64,000 bases of DNA from Trissonchulus latispiculum (GCA_030248195.1 JASAND010017645.1:1-64000); one strand, 5' to 3'; numbered from the stretch's first letter, positions 49,189 to 60,210 are shown. Notes: generated from the letters alone by a model not told the origin. Numbers and translations are program-made.

Positions 49189-49873
49189 TATTCAATCACA
49201 TTCAAGACGCAAAAAACTACGTATATATATATATATATTTACGTTATTACACCGAATCTCGGTGAATGACTTGATTGAATGCAAGTTGACTTCTCAGGGA
49301 AATCTATTGGCAAATTAAAAATTTTTTAGTTAAGCAGAATATTAAGAATATTAAATTAAATTAAATATATACATAGAAATTAATTCCACGAAATATCTGC
49401 AAGCATCAAAATTGTTAGAAGAGCTTTTTTAGTTTATTATCTAATTTGACAAACAATCTTTGGTCATATATAATCAACTAGAGCTCCAGGAAAAGTTACA
49501 GCATTTTCAAAACACTAAATCAAAAATTTAATTGTTGCAAAAATGCCATCGACATTTAGCTAAGATATCCATTATTATTTAGCTTAAGATAACTATTATA
49601 ATTTTAGTTTACTTTTATTCTGTTTGTATGTATTCAAGAGAAAAAGCCTGAATCTAGCTATGAGCTTACATAGGTTAGCTTTAATAACTGGTCTTCAGTT
49701 TTTAAATTTTGCCCATGGGTGACCTTAGCTTATAATTACTTATTTGGTTCTAGCTGTTTTGTGAGAATGCAAATTTTTGTACCTTTTTGGAGATCTTTGT
49801 CTCGTTGCAATATTTAAATTTTCATCCATTAAACATATAAAGACTAAAGTCTTTTTCACACTTTTCAAAGAAA
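49189..49873 (-). repeat. Penelope pseudo-LTR, 3' copy
   Basis: Direct repeat of 54804-55486, from TATTCAATCACATTCAAGAC to CACACTTTTCAAAGAAA. The difference seen is in the TA run near 49222. Penelope-like elements commonly carry such pseudo-LTRs, produced by tandem copies. Confidence 0.9.
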
Positions 49874-50187
49874 TTTGAAAAACAAACACAATCTTTACAA
49901 TATATACCATTAATGTCTATACCTGCCAAGCCACCTTTAGTGACGACAGTTTCGTAAGTCATCGTAGAAGTGTCAGATTCATCGCTAGGAATTCTTTCAT
50001 CATCAGCCGTTGCATACTCTTCATTACTATTAGACGAATTCATATTTACCAAAATTATCAATAACTTATCTAAATATAAATAAAAGAAAATTTAAAACAT
50101 TTGCATACCATTTAATTCATATGTACTACACAAAAGTGCAAGGTGATAAAATAGCATTTACGGATCGCTTTGTTATGCCCGACCATT

Positions 50188-50223
50188 CCTGATTGTGGGA
50201 CTCATCAGGGGCTTACAATCAGG
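50188..50223 (-). ncRNA. Possible degenerate hammerhead-ribozyme remnant
   Basis: The minus strand reads CCTGATTGTAAGCCCCTGAT followed by GAGTCCCACAATCAGG. CTGATGA with an adjoining GTCC...GGA stem is the 5' half of a hammerhead core, a motif common in Penelope-like elements. The GAAA half is absent, so activity is doubtful. CCTGATTGT and ACAATCAGG also form an outer inverted repeat. Confidence 0.25.
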
Positions 50224-50401
50224 TTCAAATTTTTAGTAGAAAATTAAAAATTTTATTTTTGACAATGAACTGTTCGGTTTCGTCCCCTAGCGATCAACTC
50301 CACTTATTCGTGAGACATTTATGTTTCTTTCAAACACATACATATGTGCATAACATTGAATTTAAAAGCAACTATTTACATAGTCCTTATTCTATTTTAA
50401 A

Positions 50402-52593
50402 CTATCTAATGCATTCCACCCATAGTATATTTGGTTTTATATTTACAAAAATCTGATTAATTTTCAATATTTTATCATAATTCCTACAAAATTTTAATTT
50501 CAATTTTCGTTTTGAATAATTTTTTGTTAACAAATAATTTACCAATCTTTTTAACTTAAATACAAATGACAGTTTTGTACTACATATCCTTGCATATCTT
50601 AATACCTCATTAACATAAACTGTATAGGCTACATTAGAAGAGAAATTACCGTACAAATTAGGAAATTTTACTACGTGAAAGTTATAATCGTCAGTTTTAT
50701 CAAATACTTCACACATAAACTTATTATTAATAATATCTAATTTAATGTCTAATACATTTGCTGCATAATCATTTAAATTTTCTCTATTTAAAATTAAACA
50801 TAGAGGATAAATTTCCATAAAAATACTATCGAAAAATCCCTTATCATTAAGAATTGTGATATCATCAATATATCTGAATACATATCTTAACTTTCTAAGC
50901 GCATTAAAATTATGCTTATATAACATTCTTTTCATAAAAATATATTCATAATAAAATAAAAATAAATTAGCTAAATACGGAGCACAATCAGTCCCCATAG
51001 GTATTCCACATTTTTGTTTGAACATCATGTCTCCACATTCAATATACAAATTATCCAATAACCAACCAATATTCGATATCAAATCCACAGCAGTTAATTT
51101 ATTTCCTGTATTAGTATTACAACCCCATCTAGCACTTCCTTTGTATAGAATTATACACTTGTTTTTAGTATTTGCAAAAGCTAATTTTATTAAGTAACCT
51201 AACGCCTCTTTTATTTCCTTATGCGGAATACTTGTATACAGTTGACCGAAATCATACGTATAAACTGATTTAGCAGACTGTCTTTTATTTATAGAATGTA
51301 TTGCATCTAATATAACACTAGATCTATCAATTATCCAAAATAAATTGGCATTATTTTTAGTATTTTGGTAAATAGCATTAGTATACATTCTTAATCTATT
51401 TAATATCAATTTTAAAGCACAACCAATTCCCTTTGACACAGGTTTTGTAATTGCGCTGTGACTGGCTACTATAAATCTGTGTTTAATTGGATTCTTATGA
51501 AATTTAGGAATCATATATATAAATGGGAATTGTTTACAGGTTTCTGTAACATTCCAGCCCATACAGTACATATCTTCACATAAACTATTAATTAAAATAT
51601 CTTTATTAACTTCGACATATTCGTACACATCACTTACAAAATTTATATTATTATTATTACTAGTATCAACTTTAATTCCTAATTCATTTAAAATAACACT
51701 AATGTAATGTTGTTTGCAGATTATAGCATAGGTTTGATTTGCTTTATCAATTGGAGTAAATACATAATTCTTTTGTAACTTACGGAGTTCATTTTTACTA
51801 CTTTCTATATTCAACTGTTTATTTATTGTAAAGTTACCATACCTATTTAACTGACTTTCAACCATTTCATATATTCTACTGCTCCACAAATATAAATTAC
51901 ACTTATCAATCTCCGATACTTTCTTATTAATACCTAAACTTTTAATATACCTACTCAAGCCTATTTTCACACTTTCCATAGTTTTATTCTTATCATTATC
52001 TTTAGCCATGCGATATCTACATCCCAATGCAAGTAATCGACTTATTACCTCATTATCTACAACACTTACATCGCCAGTAATTATGTGCCTATGATAATTA
52101 TCAACATAATTTATTTTTTCTTTACACATACAAGTATCATTTTGTTTTAAGAAATCCATAACTTTTAAATTACTAACCGTTTCCTTATAATTAAATATTA
52201 AACTTGACGTACTATTATCGTATTTATATATGATCATAGGTCTAGCATATAACTTATTTTCCAATGGCCAATAGGTTGAAGCATAGTCAAAAACAATTCG
52301 GAAATCAATAATATCAAATAATTTATTAGCGTAATGAAATAAAATTTTAGGTTTCTTAGGCTGTTTCAACTTTTCATTGTTAATACTACTCTTATACATT
52401 TTAGTCAGGCACAAATCTATAAGCAACTCTACCATATCACCACTATCTTGTTTATCTGAAATAAGCAAAAACAACTTTCTTATTTCCGATCTGCGTAGAC
52501 CAAAAATAATTTTAGTAATGCTTTTTCGATATTCTAATTTATCTCTTATAGTACTATCTAGTAGCTCTTTATATAACTCATCAGCATTTATCC
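50402..52593 (-). CDS. Penelope-like reverse transcriptase
   Basis: The frame runs from at least 52593 (overlapping the endonuclease frame) to a stop at 50402; from the TTG at 52474 it is 690 codons. RT landmarks counted from 52474: FIYMIPKFHKNPIKHRF (about 315-335), YDFGQLYTSIP (407-417, motif A with catalytic Asp), CGIPMGTDCAPYLANLF (489 onward, motif B) and RYIDDITIL (534-542, motif C with the YxDD box). These patterns are typical of Penelope-like RTs, which relate to telomerase RT. No internal stop is present. There is no ATG at the natural start, so expression must depend on frameshifting, fusion to the upstream frame or re-initiation. Confidence 0.92.
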
Positions 52594-53220
52594 TTAACTG
52601 TGTGCTGGAAGGTTTTTATAACCTCTAGATCTTGTTCTTTGAGATTTACTAAAATTACAATACACAGGTAAATTATTATTTTCGTTTCTTAAATAATCAT
52701 TAAGTCCATACGGGTATTTTGTTTTAAGTAATTTAATCCAGTATTCCTCCCTATCTAATAAATTCTGTCTATTAATAGACTCATCATCCACGTAATGAAC
52801 CTTTTCAATAATTTTAAGACTGAATTTTTTACAAGCATTATTTTGAAAATGTGATACTAAATTAAAACACCCAGACTGCCCTGAACCACAAATAGCTCTA
52901 ATATGTTCCATCATTCTTATCCTGAATTTACGCTTAGTTTGTCCTACATACTGCATACCGCATTCCATACATGTAATTAAATAAATCACATTCGTTGTGT
53001 CACAAGTTAAAGATAGTTTATCATTGTTAATTACATTGTAGTTCCACGACTTATACGTATTCTTAAATGTTTGCTGAGTGTCCGTACGACAGCAAACGAT
53101 GCATCTCGCTCTATCACAGGTAATATATTTAGACGCAGGTGAAAAACCACCCGAGCATGACGCCTCACCCAAAGCGACATGGGTGGACACGGAGAAGGTT
53201 AGGTTTTTAAAAGGGACCAA
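52594..53220 (-). CDS. GIY-YIG endonuclease of the Penelope-like element
   Basis: 208 codons from TTG at 53220. Cys pairs C35/C40/C43/C44 (CDRARCIVCC) form a zinc-finger-like motif characteristic of Naiad-type endonucleases. The nuclease core follows: NVIYLITC (GIY position, residues 77-84), MQYVGQTKRKFRIRMMEHI (YIG position 91-93, with Arg/His), and the catalytic-Glu region LLDREEYWIKLLKTKYPYGLN (155-174). The frame ends at 52594, where an A5 run near 52613-52617 is in the overlap with the RT frame; a -1 shift there would join the two. Canonical starts are lacking, so the true N-terminus is unknown. Confidence 0.9.
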   Translation of the reverse strand: MVPFKNLTFSVSTHVALGEASCSGGFSPASKYITCDRARCIVCCRTDTQQTFKNTYKSWNYNVINNDKLSLTCDTTNVIYLITCMECGMQYVGQTKRKFRIRMMEHIRAICGSGQSGCFNLVSHFQNNACKKFSLKIIEKVHYVDDESINRQNLLDREEYWIKLLKTKYPYGLNDYLRNENNNLPVYCNFSKSQRTRSRGYKNLPAHS

Positions 53221-53629
53221 CCCAATGAAAAAACCCCAAAAAAACTAAGTGTAGCCTGGCCCAAAAAGGGGGCTTACCGTGATTTTGCCCCATAAATTGG
53301 TTATAACCGGTTCACACACTTAGTGAAATAACTATACATAAATAGAGCTAAGTGATAAGCCTGAATAAAAAGTTAAATAACCGATTGCAAGTATAGTGAA
53401 CTATAGGTAGGGGGAAATTTAGAAAAAGTGGGGTCCCTCCTATAAACCCCGTTACTATGGATTATTAACGATGACTAACTATAAAAAGAGAAGTCTATTA
53501 ATAAGTACGGACACAAGACCCTATCACAAAAAAATTCTTTACCGTTCAAATTATTCAAGACAAAACAGCAATTAACAATAAAGCAATAACAAGCATTTCA
53601 AGAAGAATAAAAGTTCCAGTCCTCAGAAT

Positions 53630-54333
53630 TCAAGCATTAGGTGCCTGGAAGCGGCCACCTACCATCTTCGCATATTTTTCCGGCAAAGTCAGAGCAGTAT
53701 ATTCGTCATCTTTGATTCTGATCGAAGGATCCGAGGCACCAGGATTATCACGAACTTCAATGTGGCCTTTCATTGTCGCATCTTTTTCCAAAAGGATCTG
53801 CTTCACCTTTCCTAAATAACCTTTCATTGCAGATTTGATCGGTTCATGATGCTTTTCAAGAATAATGGGTTTCAATCCATTATTCTTTCGATCAATATTC
53901 ATAGCTTTCAGTTTACTACCATTCTGCAATATCTTAAACACATCATCAGCCTTATTAAAAGCAAGTATAATAGGTTTAGGTTTAGTCTTGCTTTTCAGAA
54001 AATGGCACGCATTAACCCAGTCAGAACAGAATTCATCCAAAACATTATCTTTCAGAAATTTAGTAACATCTTCCAATAAAGATTCTTCCTTTTTTATTTC
54101 CAAGTTTCTGATTATCAAATTTTCTTTCCTGCTGTGTTCAGCTTCCTGTCTGACCCGTTTCTCCAAATGTGAAAAACGATCATCGACTTCATTCATACAG
54201 CGTTGCAAATTTTTGTAAACTTCCTCTTTAGCATTTTTGACCTCAGATTGAACGAGCTGAACAACTTCAAGGCTAACAGGTTTTGACTTGGAACCAGAAG
54301 GCAAAGGAGAACTAGCTTTTCTCTTTTTGTCGC
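53630..54333 (-). CDS. ORF1-like coiled-coil/RRM protein within the Penelope unit
   Basis: Open from an acceptor-like TTTTTGTTTAG|GCGACAAAAAG (exon start 54333) to TGA at 53630, at least 230 codons. It opens with a Lys/Ser-rich stretch and then a heptad-like helix (VVQLVQSEVKNAKEEVYKNL, DDRFSHLEKRVRQEAEHSRK). Next come ENLIIRNLEIKKEESLLEDV, an RRM-like ACHFLKSKTKPKPIILAFNK, DDVFKILQNGSKLKAMNI, and a C-terminal Lys-rich part. The order coiled coil, RRM, C-terminal domain resembles ORF1p of L1-like non-LTR elements, an RNA-binding chaperone. It lies in the same orientation between the 5' pseudo-LTR and the endonuclease frame. It may belong to the Penelope unit or be a captured piece of another element. 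Confidence 0.65.
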
Positions 54334-54465
54334 CTAAACAAAAATAAAAAACTTTTTTAAAATCGAGTTATGTCTAGGAACAAACATTTTTAATTCTTTA
54401 AAAAAACTTTAAAAAAAAACGAATTTAGGAATTTTTTAGCTTTATTAAAAAAATTACTATGTACC

Positions 54466-54596
54466 GTTAGCCGATAAATCGGCTAACAGCATTAATAGGT
54501 TTCCTTGCCCGAAGGCAAGGACATTAATAGTCCCCTTTCCAGCCAGAAACTGACTAGAGAGGGTATTAATAGTATCCTCGAAAGAAGACATTAATA
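54466..54596 (-). repeat. Array of small hairpins separated by ATTAATA
   Basis: Perfect hairpin GTTAGCCGAT/ATCGGCTAAC with an AA loop (54466-54487), then ATTAATAG, perfect hairpin CCTTGCC-CGAA-GGCAAGG (54503-54520), ATTAATAG, a weaker CCCCTTTCC...GAGAGGG stem, ATTAATAG, a short TATCCTCGAAAGAAGA piece and ATTAATA. It lies in the leader of the Penelope unit, upstream of the ORF1-like exon. Confidence 0.75.
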
Positions 54597-54803
54597 TATT
54601 TCAATTCATAAAATTTATACAACCAAAGATATTTCAAAAAATTTTTCCAAAAAGATTTTTCGGTACCGAAAAATAAAAATTCTTTTATAAAATACCTAGC
54701 TATCAAAACTTTAAATTTTACAAATTTTAATAAAAAACAAGATTTTGAACTATTACAGTATAAAAGATTTTAATACATAATCTGACTCTACTAAAAAGCT
54801 CTC

Positions 54804-55486
54804 TATTCAATCACATTCAAGACGCAAAAAACTACGTATATATATATATATTTACGTTATTACACCGAATCTCGGTGAATGACTTGATTGAATGCAAGTT
54901 GACTTCTCAGGGAAATCTATTGGCAAATTAAAAATTTTTTAGTTAAGCAGAATATTAAGAATATTAAATTAAATTAAATATATACATAGAAATTAATTCC
55001 ACGAAATATCTGCAAGCATCAAAATTGTTAGAAGAGCTTTTTTAGTTTATTATCTAATTTGACAAACAATCTTTGGTCATATATAATCAACTAGAGCTCC
55101 AGGAAAAGTTACAGCATTTTCAAAACACTAAATCAAAAATTTAATTGTTGCAAAAATGCCATCGACATTTAGCTAAGATATCCATTATTATTTAGCTTAA
55201 GATAACTATTATAATTTTAGTTTACTTTTATTCTGTTTGTATGTATTCAAGAGAAAAAGCCTGAATCTAGCTATGAGCTTACATAGGTTAGCTTTAATAA
55301 CTGGTCTTCAGTTTTTAAATTTTGCCCATGGGTGACCTTAGCTTATAATTACTTATTTGGTTCTAGCTGTTTTGTGAGAATGCAAATTTTTGTACCTTTT
55401 TGGAGATCTTTGTCTCGTTGCAATATTTAAATTTTCATCCATTAAACATATAAAGACTAAAGTCTTTTTCACACTTTTCAAAGAAA
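54804..55486 (-). repeat. Penelope pseudo-LTR, 5' copy
   Basis: Direct repeat of 49189-49873. In sense orientation this is the upstream copy; it is followed downstream by the leader, and presumably contains the promoter. No sense-strand TATA context was assigned. Confidence 0.9.
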
Positions 55487-55975
55487 GTTGAATTAAACGA
55501 ATTTCTCCCAGTTGAAAAAAATTTTACCTTTTTGATTAGCTACATCTGGGTTTTTAAATTTTAAGTGACATTTCTTCAACATATTTATACTTTAAAAACC
55601 CTTGCTATATACATATTTTGTTCCAGCCATAATGTTGAAATAATTATGTTGCACTCGGCGCGAAAATTGATCACTAAACAAACAGCAAAAATCTTATTCT
55701 ATGCTATTTAAACAATTGGGACAATAGTTTTAAGCTAAAACTGACAAGTAATTATATAATAAAACAGTGCACTATAATTTTGAAATAGCAAAGGTATATG
55801 ACAAGATTTCATTTAAATTTATTATTAAACATCTCCTACCAACAATTACATAATTTGAAAAGGGAATCGGCGGGCTTGTGCTACCTTTTTCTGAATTATA
55901 TAAGTATAAGTTTTCTTGCATAGTAATTCATAACAATGAATTAAGTTGTATATATATATTAGACATTATATATAT
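55487..55975. other. AT-rich flank, no gene
   Basis: Sequence between the Penelope unit and the 180-bp-TIR element. No coding or structural signal apart from TA runs near 55950-55975. Confidence 0.4.
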
Positions 55976-56594
55976 ACAAGTAATAAAAATGCTCCTCCGG
56001 AGCATGAAAAAGTAATATGGGTAGTTGTGAGGTTGTAAAATCAAGAGAGGACTAGTCTTAAAAATGCTTAATATGGGGCTAGGTTCAAAAAAAGAGGACT
56101 AGGTTGTGGGCGAATTAATATGGGCACAGCTTCGCCGAGCAACCCATATTCGCGGACTGAAGAAGTTATATATTTTTATACGTACCAGTGTTCAACAATA
56201 AATTCAGGATCAGGACACTCTCCGACGATCTTCTACTTCTATTCAACCGTTAGCGTTACAATCATAGCTTTGGTACTTTCTAGTTGCTTGTCGTAGTCCA
56301 GCACAACCAAATTATATACTATATAGTTTACGTATATATAACTGCTGGAATTGTAATTATTGACTGACATTAATTGCTTTGTATATGGCAATCGCCATGA
56401 CGAAGCGTGAAAGCCCGCGAATATGGGTTGCTCGGCGAAGCTGTGCCCATATTAATTCGCCCACAACCTAGTCCTCTTTTTTTGAACCTAGCCCCATATT
56501 AAGCATTTTTAAGACTAGTCCTCTCTTGATTTTACAACCTCACAACTACCCATATTACTTTTTCATGCTCCGGAGGAGCATTTTTATTACTTGT
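55976..56594. mobile_element. 619-bp non-autonomous element with 180-bp TIRs
   Basis: 55976-56155 and 56415-56594 are near-perfect reverse complements. The outer ends are ACAAGTAATAAAAATGCTCC, and inside lie CGGAGGAGCAT palindromic ends and GCACAGCTTCGCCGAGCAAC. The middle (56156-56414) has no gene. Clear target duplications were not seen. Confidence 0.88.
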
Positions 56595-56669
56595 CCTTCT
56601 GTCATTTTAAAGGTTCCCTTTCCAGCAGTGAGCTGACGCAGATTAGGAGCTTGAAAAATGCAATAGGCA

Positions 56670-57764
56670 GGGCAAATGGGCTTTCATTTTTTACCAAACA
56701 TGACTACTTTTGAAGACTTTAATTTTTGACCCACGCCGGCCACCCACCCACAGGCCGCTGGGGCCACTTTTTGTGGGTGGCATAATGACAAAAGTTGATC
56801 GCCTCGCCAAGGGCTTTCATTGGACACCAAACTTGACCACTTTTGAAGACTTTCATTTTTGACCCACACCGGACCCACTGTGGGTGGGCCACCCACCCAC
56901 AGGCCGCTGGGGCCACTTTTTGTGGGTGGCATAATGACAAAAGTTGATCGCCTCGCCAAGGGCTTTCATTTGACACCAAATTTGACCACTTTTGAAGACT
57001 TTCATTTTTGACCCACACAGGACCCACTGTGGGTGGGCCACCCACCCACAGGCCGCTGGGGCCACTTTTGTGGCTGGTATAATGACAAAACTTGATCGCC
57101 TCGCCAAGGGCTTTCATTTGATACCAAACTTGACCACTTTTGAAGACTTTCATTTTTGACCCACACCGGACCCACTGTGGGTGGGCCACCCACCCACAGG
57201 CCGCTGGGGCCACTTTTTGTGGGTGGCATAATGACAAAAGTTGATCGCCTCGCCAAGGGCTTTCATTGGACACCAAACTTGACCACTTTTGAAGACTTTC
57301 ATTTTTGACCCACACCGGACCCACTGTGGGTGGGCCACCCACCCACAGGCCGCTGGGGCCACTTTTTGTGGGTGGCATAATGACAAAGGTTGATCGCCTC
57401 GCTAAGGGCTTTCATTTGATACCAAACTTGACCACTTTTGAAGACTTTCATTTTTGACCCACACCGGACCCACTGTGGGTGGGCCACCCACCCACAGGCC
57501 GCTGGGGCCACTTTTTGTGGGTGGCATAATGACAAAAGTTGATCGCCTCGCCAAGGGCTTTCATTTGATACCAAACTTGACCACTTTTGAAGACTTTCAT
57601 TTTTGACCCACACCGGACCCACTGTGGGTGGGCCACCCACCCACAGGCCGCTGGGGCCACTTTTTGTGGGTGGCATAATGACAAAAGTTGATCGCCTCGC
57701 CAAGGGCTTTCATTTGACACCAAACTTGACCACTTTTGAAGACTTTCATTTTTGACCCACACAG
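56670..57764. repeat. Satellite array C, 149-bp units
   Basis: Seven to eight highly similar units, 148-149 bases apart. Each carries GGCCGCTGGGGCCACTTTTT, GTGGGTGGCATAATGACAAA, GGGCTTTCATTTGATACCAA, ACTTGACCACTTTTGAAGAC and CCGGACCCACTGTGGGTGGG. All frames through it are shadows of the repeat. The core matches arrays A and B. Confidence 0.95.
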
Positions 57765-58479
57765 TGTTTTTGTTTTGCTCAGACACTTTTGCGCTCTTCT
57801 GCGCACTGCCTCAAAATTGTTTGCGCCATTTGTTGAAAAAGTATGCATAGCCGAAAAATGCTATAATTTATTTTAAATTACGATTTCTCACGTATTAGCA
57901 ATTGTAGGACATTTCTAGAATTTTCAGAGCGGCCGACAGCATATGTCTCACACAAAATACACTAAAAAGTGACTGGCGTGAGCGGGAGCATGGACCAAAA
58001 AACCATTCAACGGGGGGAGTCTGGGAACCGTATCCTCTAGAAGCTGCAAAATTCTTAAAAATATCAAACAGCCCCGCTAGGGTAACTCTAACTGTTGATC
58101 AGTACTCTGTGTATATTTAGTTCCATTGACAGTCCCTGGGCAGCAGATGTGTACGTGTATTTGCTTAACAAATATTAATTTGCAATGAGTTGCATACCCT
58201 AGCCACGTTAGCTTATGCCAAGCTAATGTTCGCTTTCAACTTAAAGATGTGGTAGCAGGTAAATGCGTGTTCTGGGAGCGCCTGCAAGAAAAATTAAAAA
58301 ATTTTTGTATAATTGCGAACAACGAGCAAATTTTGCCAGCTTCTTCTGTGAATCATCTTAGTACTTCCTTTTTCTGTCTCTGGAAAAAAGTGCGCGCGCG
58401 TGCGCACAAGCCCAAAATTTTTTGCTCATTTCAGGAAAAAAGTGTGTCATTGCGCACTTTTTTGAGCAAATAAAAAACA
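57765..58479. mobile_element. Insertion inside array C with short imperfect TIRs
   Basis: About 715 bases interrupt a satellite unit exactly between CCCACACAG and GGACCCACAC-type sequence. The ends are TGTTTTTGTTTTGCTCA and GAGCAAATAAAAAACA, an imperfect inverted repeat of about 16 bases. No recognisable gene; superfamily unclear. Confidence 0.55.
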
Positions 58480-58666
58480 GAGGACCCACACCGGACCCAC
58501 TGTGGGTGGGTCACCCACCCACAGGCCGCTGGGGCCACTTTTTGTGGGTGGCATAATGACAAAAGTTGATCGCCTCGCCAAGGGCTTTCATTTGATACCA
58601 AACTTGACCACTTTTGAAGACTTTCATTTTTGACCCACACCGGGCCCACTGTGGGTGGGCGCTGTG
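58480..58666. repeat. Remainder of satellite array C
   Basis: One more full unit of the 149-bp repeat plus a partial one after the insertion, ending near GGGCCCACTGTGGGTGGGCG. Confidence 0.9.
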
Positions 58667-59648
58667 GGTCAGGGGTCACATCCACCGACCTCAGCAGTAT
58701 GCTCATCGTTTTCAGCGACCCCGATTTACTATATATGGGTACCACCCCAACGCCGAAAAACGCCATTTTTAGTGACTTTTAGGCCATTTCTAGTAAAAGT
58801 GGGACTTAGAAACTTTTCGTGAAAACAGGTAAAAAATGCAAAGTTTGGGCCCATCTCCTGAAAGCTACAGAGCGAAATTAAAAAATCCCCCTCGTTACAT
58901 TCCGCGCATAGTCCGAAATATTCAAATAAAATAAACCAAACCGTTCTAGCTGCTAGCCTGTGAAAAAAGTCGATCACAACCGAAGTGCCAAAATAGCGAA
59001 AGTCCGACTTTGGGGCCTTGGCACCAGGCCCGCACCCAGGATTTTGAAAAGGGGGTGGTCCAAGGTGAAACGCAACGGGGGGTCTGGGGGGCGGAGCCCC
59101 AAAACGGAAAAAATTTTTGCATTTTTTGCCCAAAAACAGTACATTTGACGTTAATTTCTAAATTATCGCGCCGAAGGCTCGAAAATTTTTTAAAAATAGC
59201 TGTTTTTGCCATAAAAATAGCAAAAATTTTCCATTTCGTCATCCCAAAAGGGGGGTCTAGACCCCTTGAACCCCCCCCTGGGTGCGGCCTTGCTTGGCAC
59301 AGAGCCAAAATTGGCCAGGTGCCAAAATGACCAAAAAAAGGTTGCATGGGAGGACCCTGCCTACCAACATACAATAGTAGTATAGGACCAAAATGCCCAT
59401 ATCGTTCCAACACTGCGCTGACATAAGCACTTCCGAAAAGCGGTATTAACCGAGAAAAAAAAACGCACGGTAACTCCCGCCTAATGCAAAATTTCGAAGT
59501 TCGGAATTTTAACCAAAAGTATGGTGGTACTTGTAGTACTGCTCGAGTACTTTACGATGGTAACATTTTTACCCCTCCCAGACCTCTAATTAGCTGGCAC
59601 CAGGCCAACACGGTCTCCAGGGGGCCGCGCAGACGCCTTTACACCCAT
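58667..59648. other. Repeat-derived stretch, no gene
   Basis: G tracts and blocks such as CCCGCACCCAGGATTTTGAAAA followed by GGCGGAGCCCC and GGGGGGTCTAGACCCC resemble the dispersed G-tract repeats of 18.8-21 kb. No coding region recognised. Confidence 0.4.
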
Positions 59649-59682
59649 ATTATGTAGGGGCGCTATCGCGCCCCTACATAAT
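59649..59682. repeat. Perfect 15-bp-arm palindrome with TATC loop
   Basis: ATTATGTAGGGGCGC, TATC, then the exact reverse complement. It is related in sequence to the hairpin at 17110-17135. It could mark the start of the LTR that follows, since it includes TG and CA ends, but this is not shown. Confidence 0.75.
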
Positions 59683-60174
59683 ATATCCACGATACATTTG
59701 GTGTATAGTTCATAAATAACCTACAGCTACGGTATGAGCTCGAGCTTTATTCGAACTTTTATTTTAGCAAACGTTTTCTTCGATAAGTGCTTCATACTAA
59801 CCAGCGCATTTTAAGTATCCATTTATACGGAAAACAACTTATATTCAAGAATAATTTAGGACTCTCCCACGATCTTCTATTTCCTCCTGACTTGGACCAA
59901 TAGCTTTAGCATCATATCCTTAGACCTCTCCTAGTAGTAGAGCCTGCGGTAGTTCAACACAACAAAATGATGATAATTTACGTATATATTTCTAGCAGCG
60001 AGTCTAACAGTACATGCAAACAGTTGTAACGAGCGCATTTCATAACTTACGTAACTTAAACCGACGTAAGTAACAAGTTTCCCGCTAAAAGCTGAACTCT
60101 AGCTAACTTAAGTTAAACCTTAATTTCAGCCTGAGTAACTGCTCAAGAAAGATAGATCATCCCGCTCGCGAAAC

Positions 60175-60210
60175 TATAAAGCGTGCTGCAGCAGCGAGCT
60201 GCAGTCAGTT
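60175..60210 (+). promoter_or_regulatory. TATA box and initiator in the 5' LTR
   Basis: TATAAA at 60175-60180 and a TCAGTT initiator at 60205-60210, with the initiator A 32 bases from the first T of the TATA box, the usual core-promoter spacing. Confidence 0.65.

Larger units (their letters stand above)
49189..55486 (-). mobile_element. Penelope-like retroelement, Naiad type (GIY-YIG before RT)
   Basis: A ~6.3-kb unit on the minus strand. In sense order it has a 683-base pseudo-LTR (55486-54804), a leader with a hairpin array, an ORF1-like frame (54333-53630), a GIY-YIG frame (53220-52594), an RT frame (about 52593-50402), a 3' region and a second 685-base pseudo-LTR (49873-49189). Endonuclease N-terminal to RT is the permuted order described for Naiad/Chlamys Penelope-like elements; canonical Penelope has it C-terminal. 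The two direct repeats are almost identical apart from a TA-run length, so insertion or tandem arrangement is recent. Confidence 0.88.

Noticed and set aside
49822..50061. 79-codon minus-strand frame after the Penelope RT
   Set aside because: It overlaps the pseudo-LTR boundary, has no recognisable domain and is not in frame with the RT; probably 3' untranslated.
56684..57848. Several long overlapping minus-strand frames (up to 219 codons)
   Set aside because: They translate the 149-base satellite unit over and over; the unit lacks stops in some frames, which creates false ORFs.
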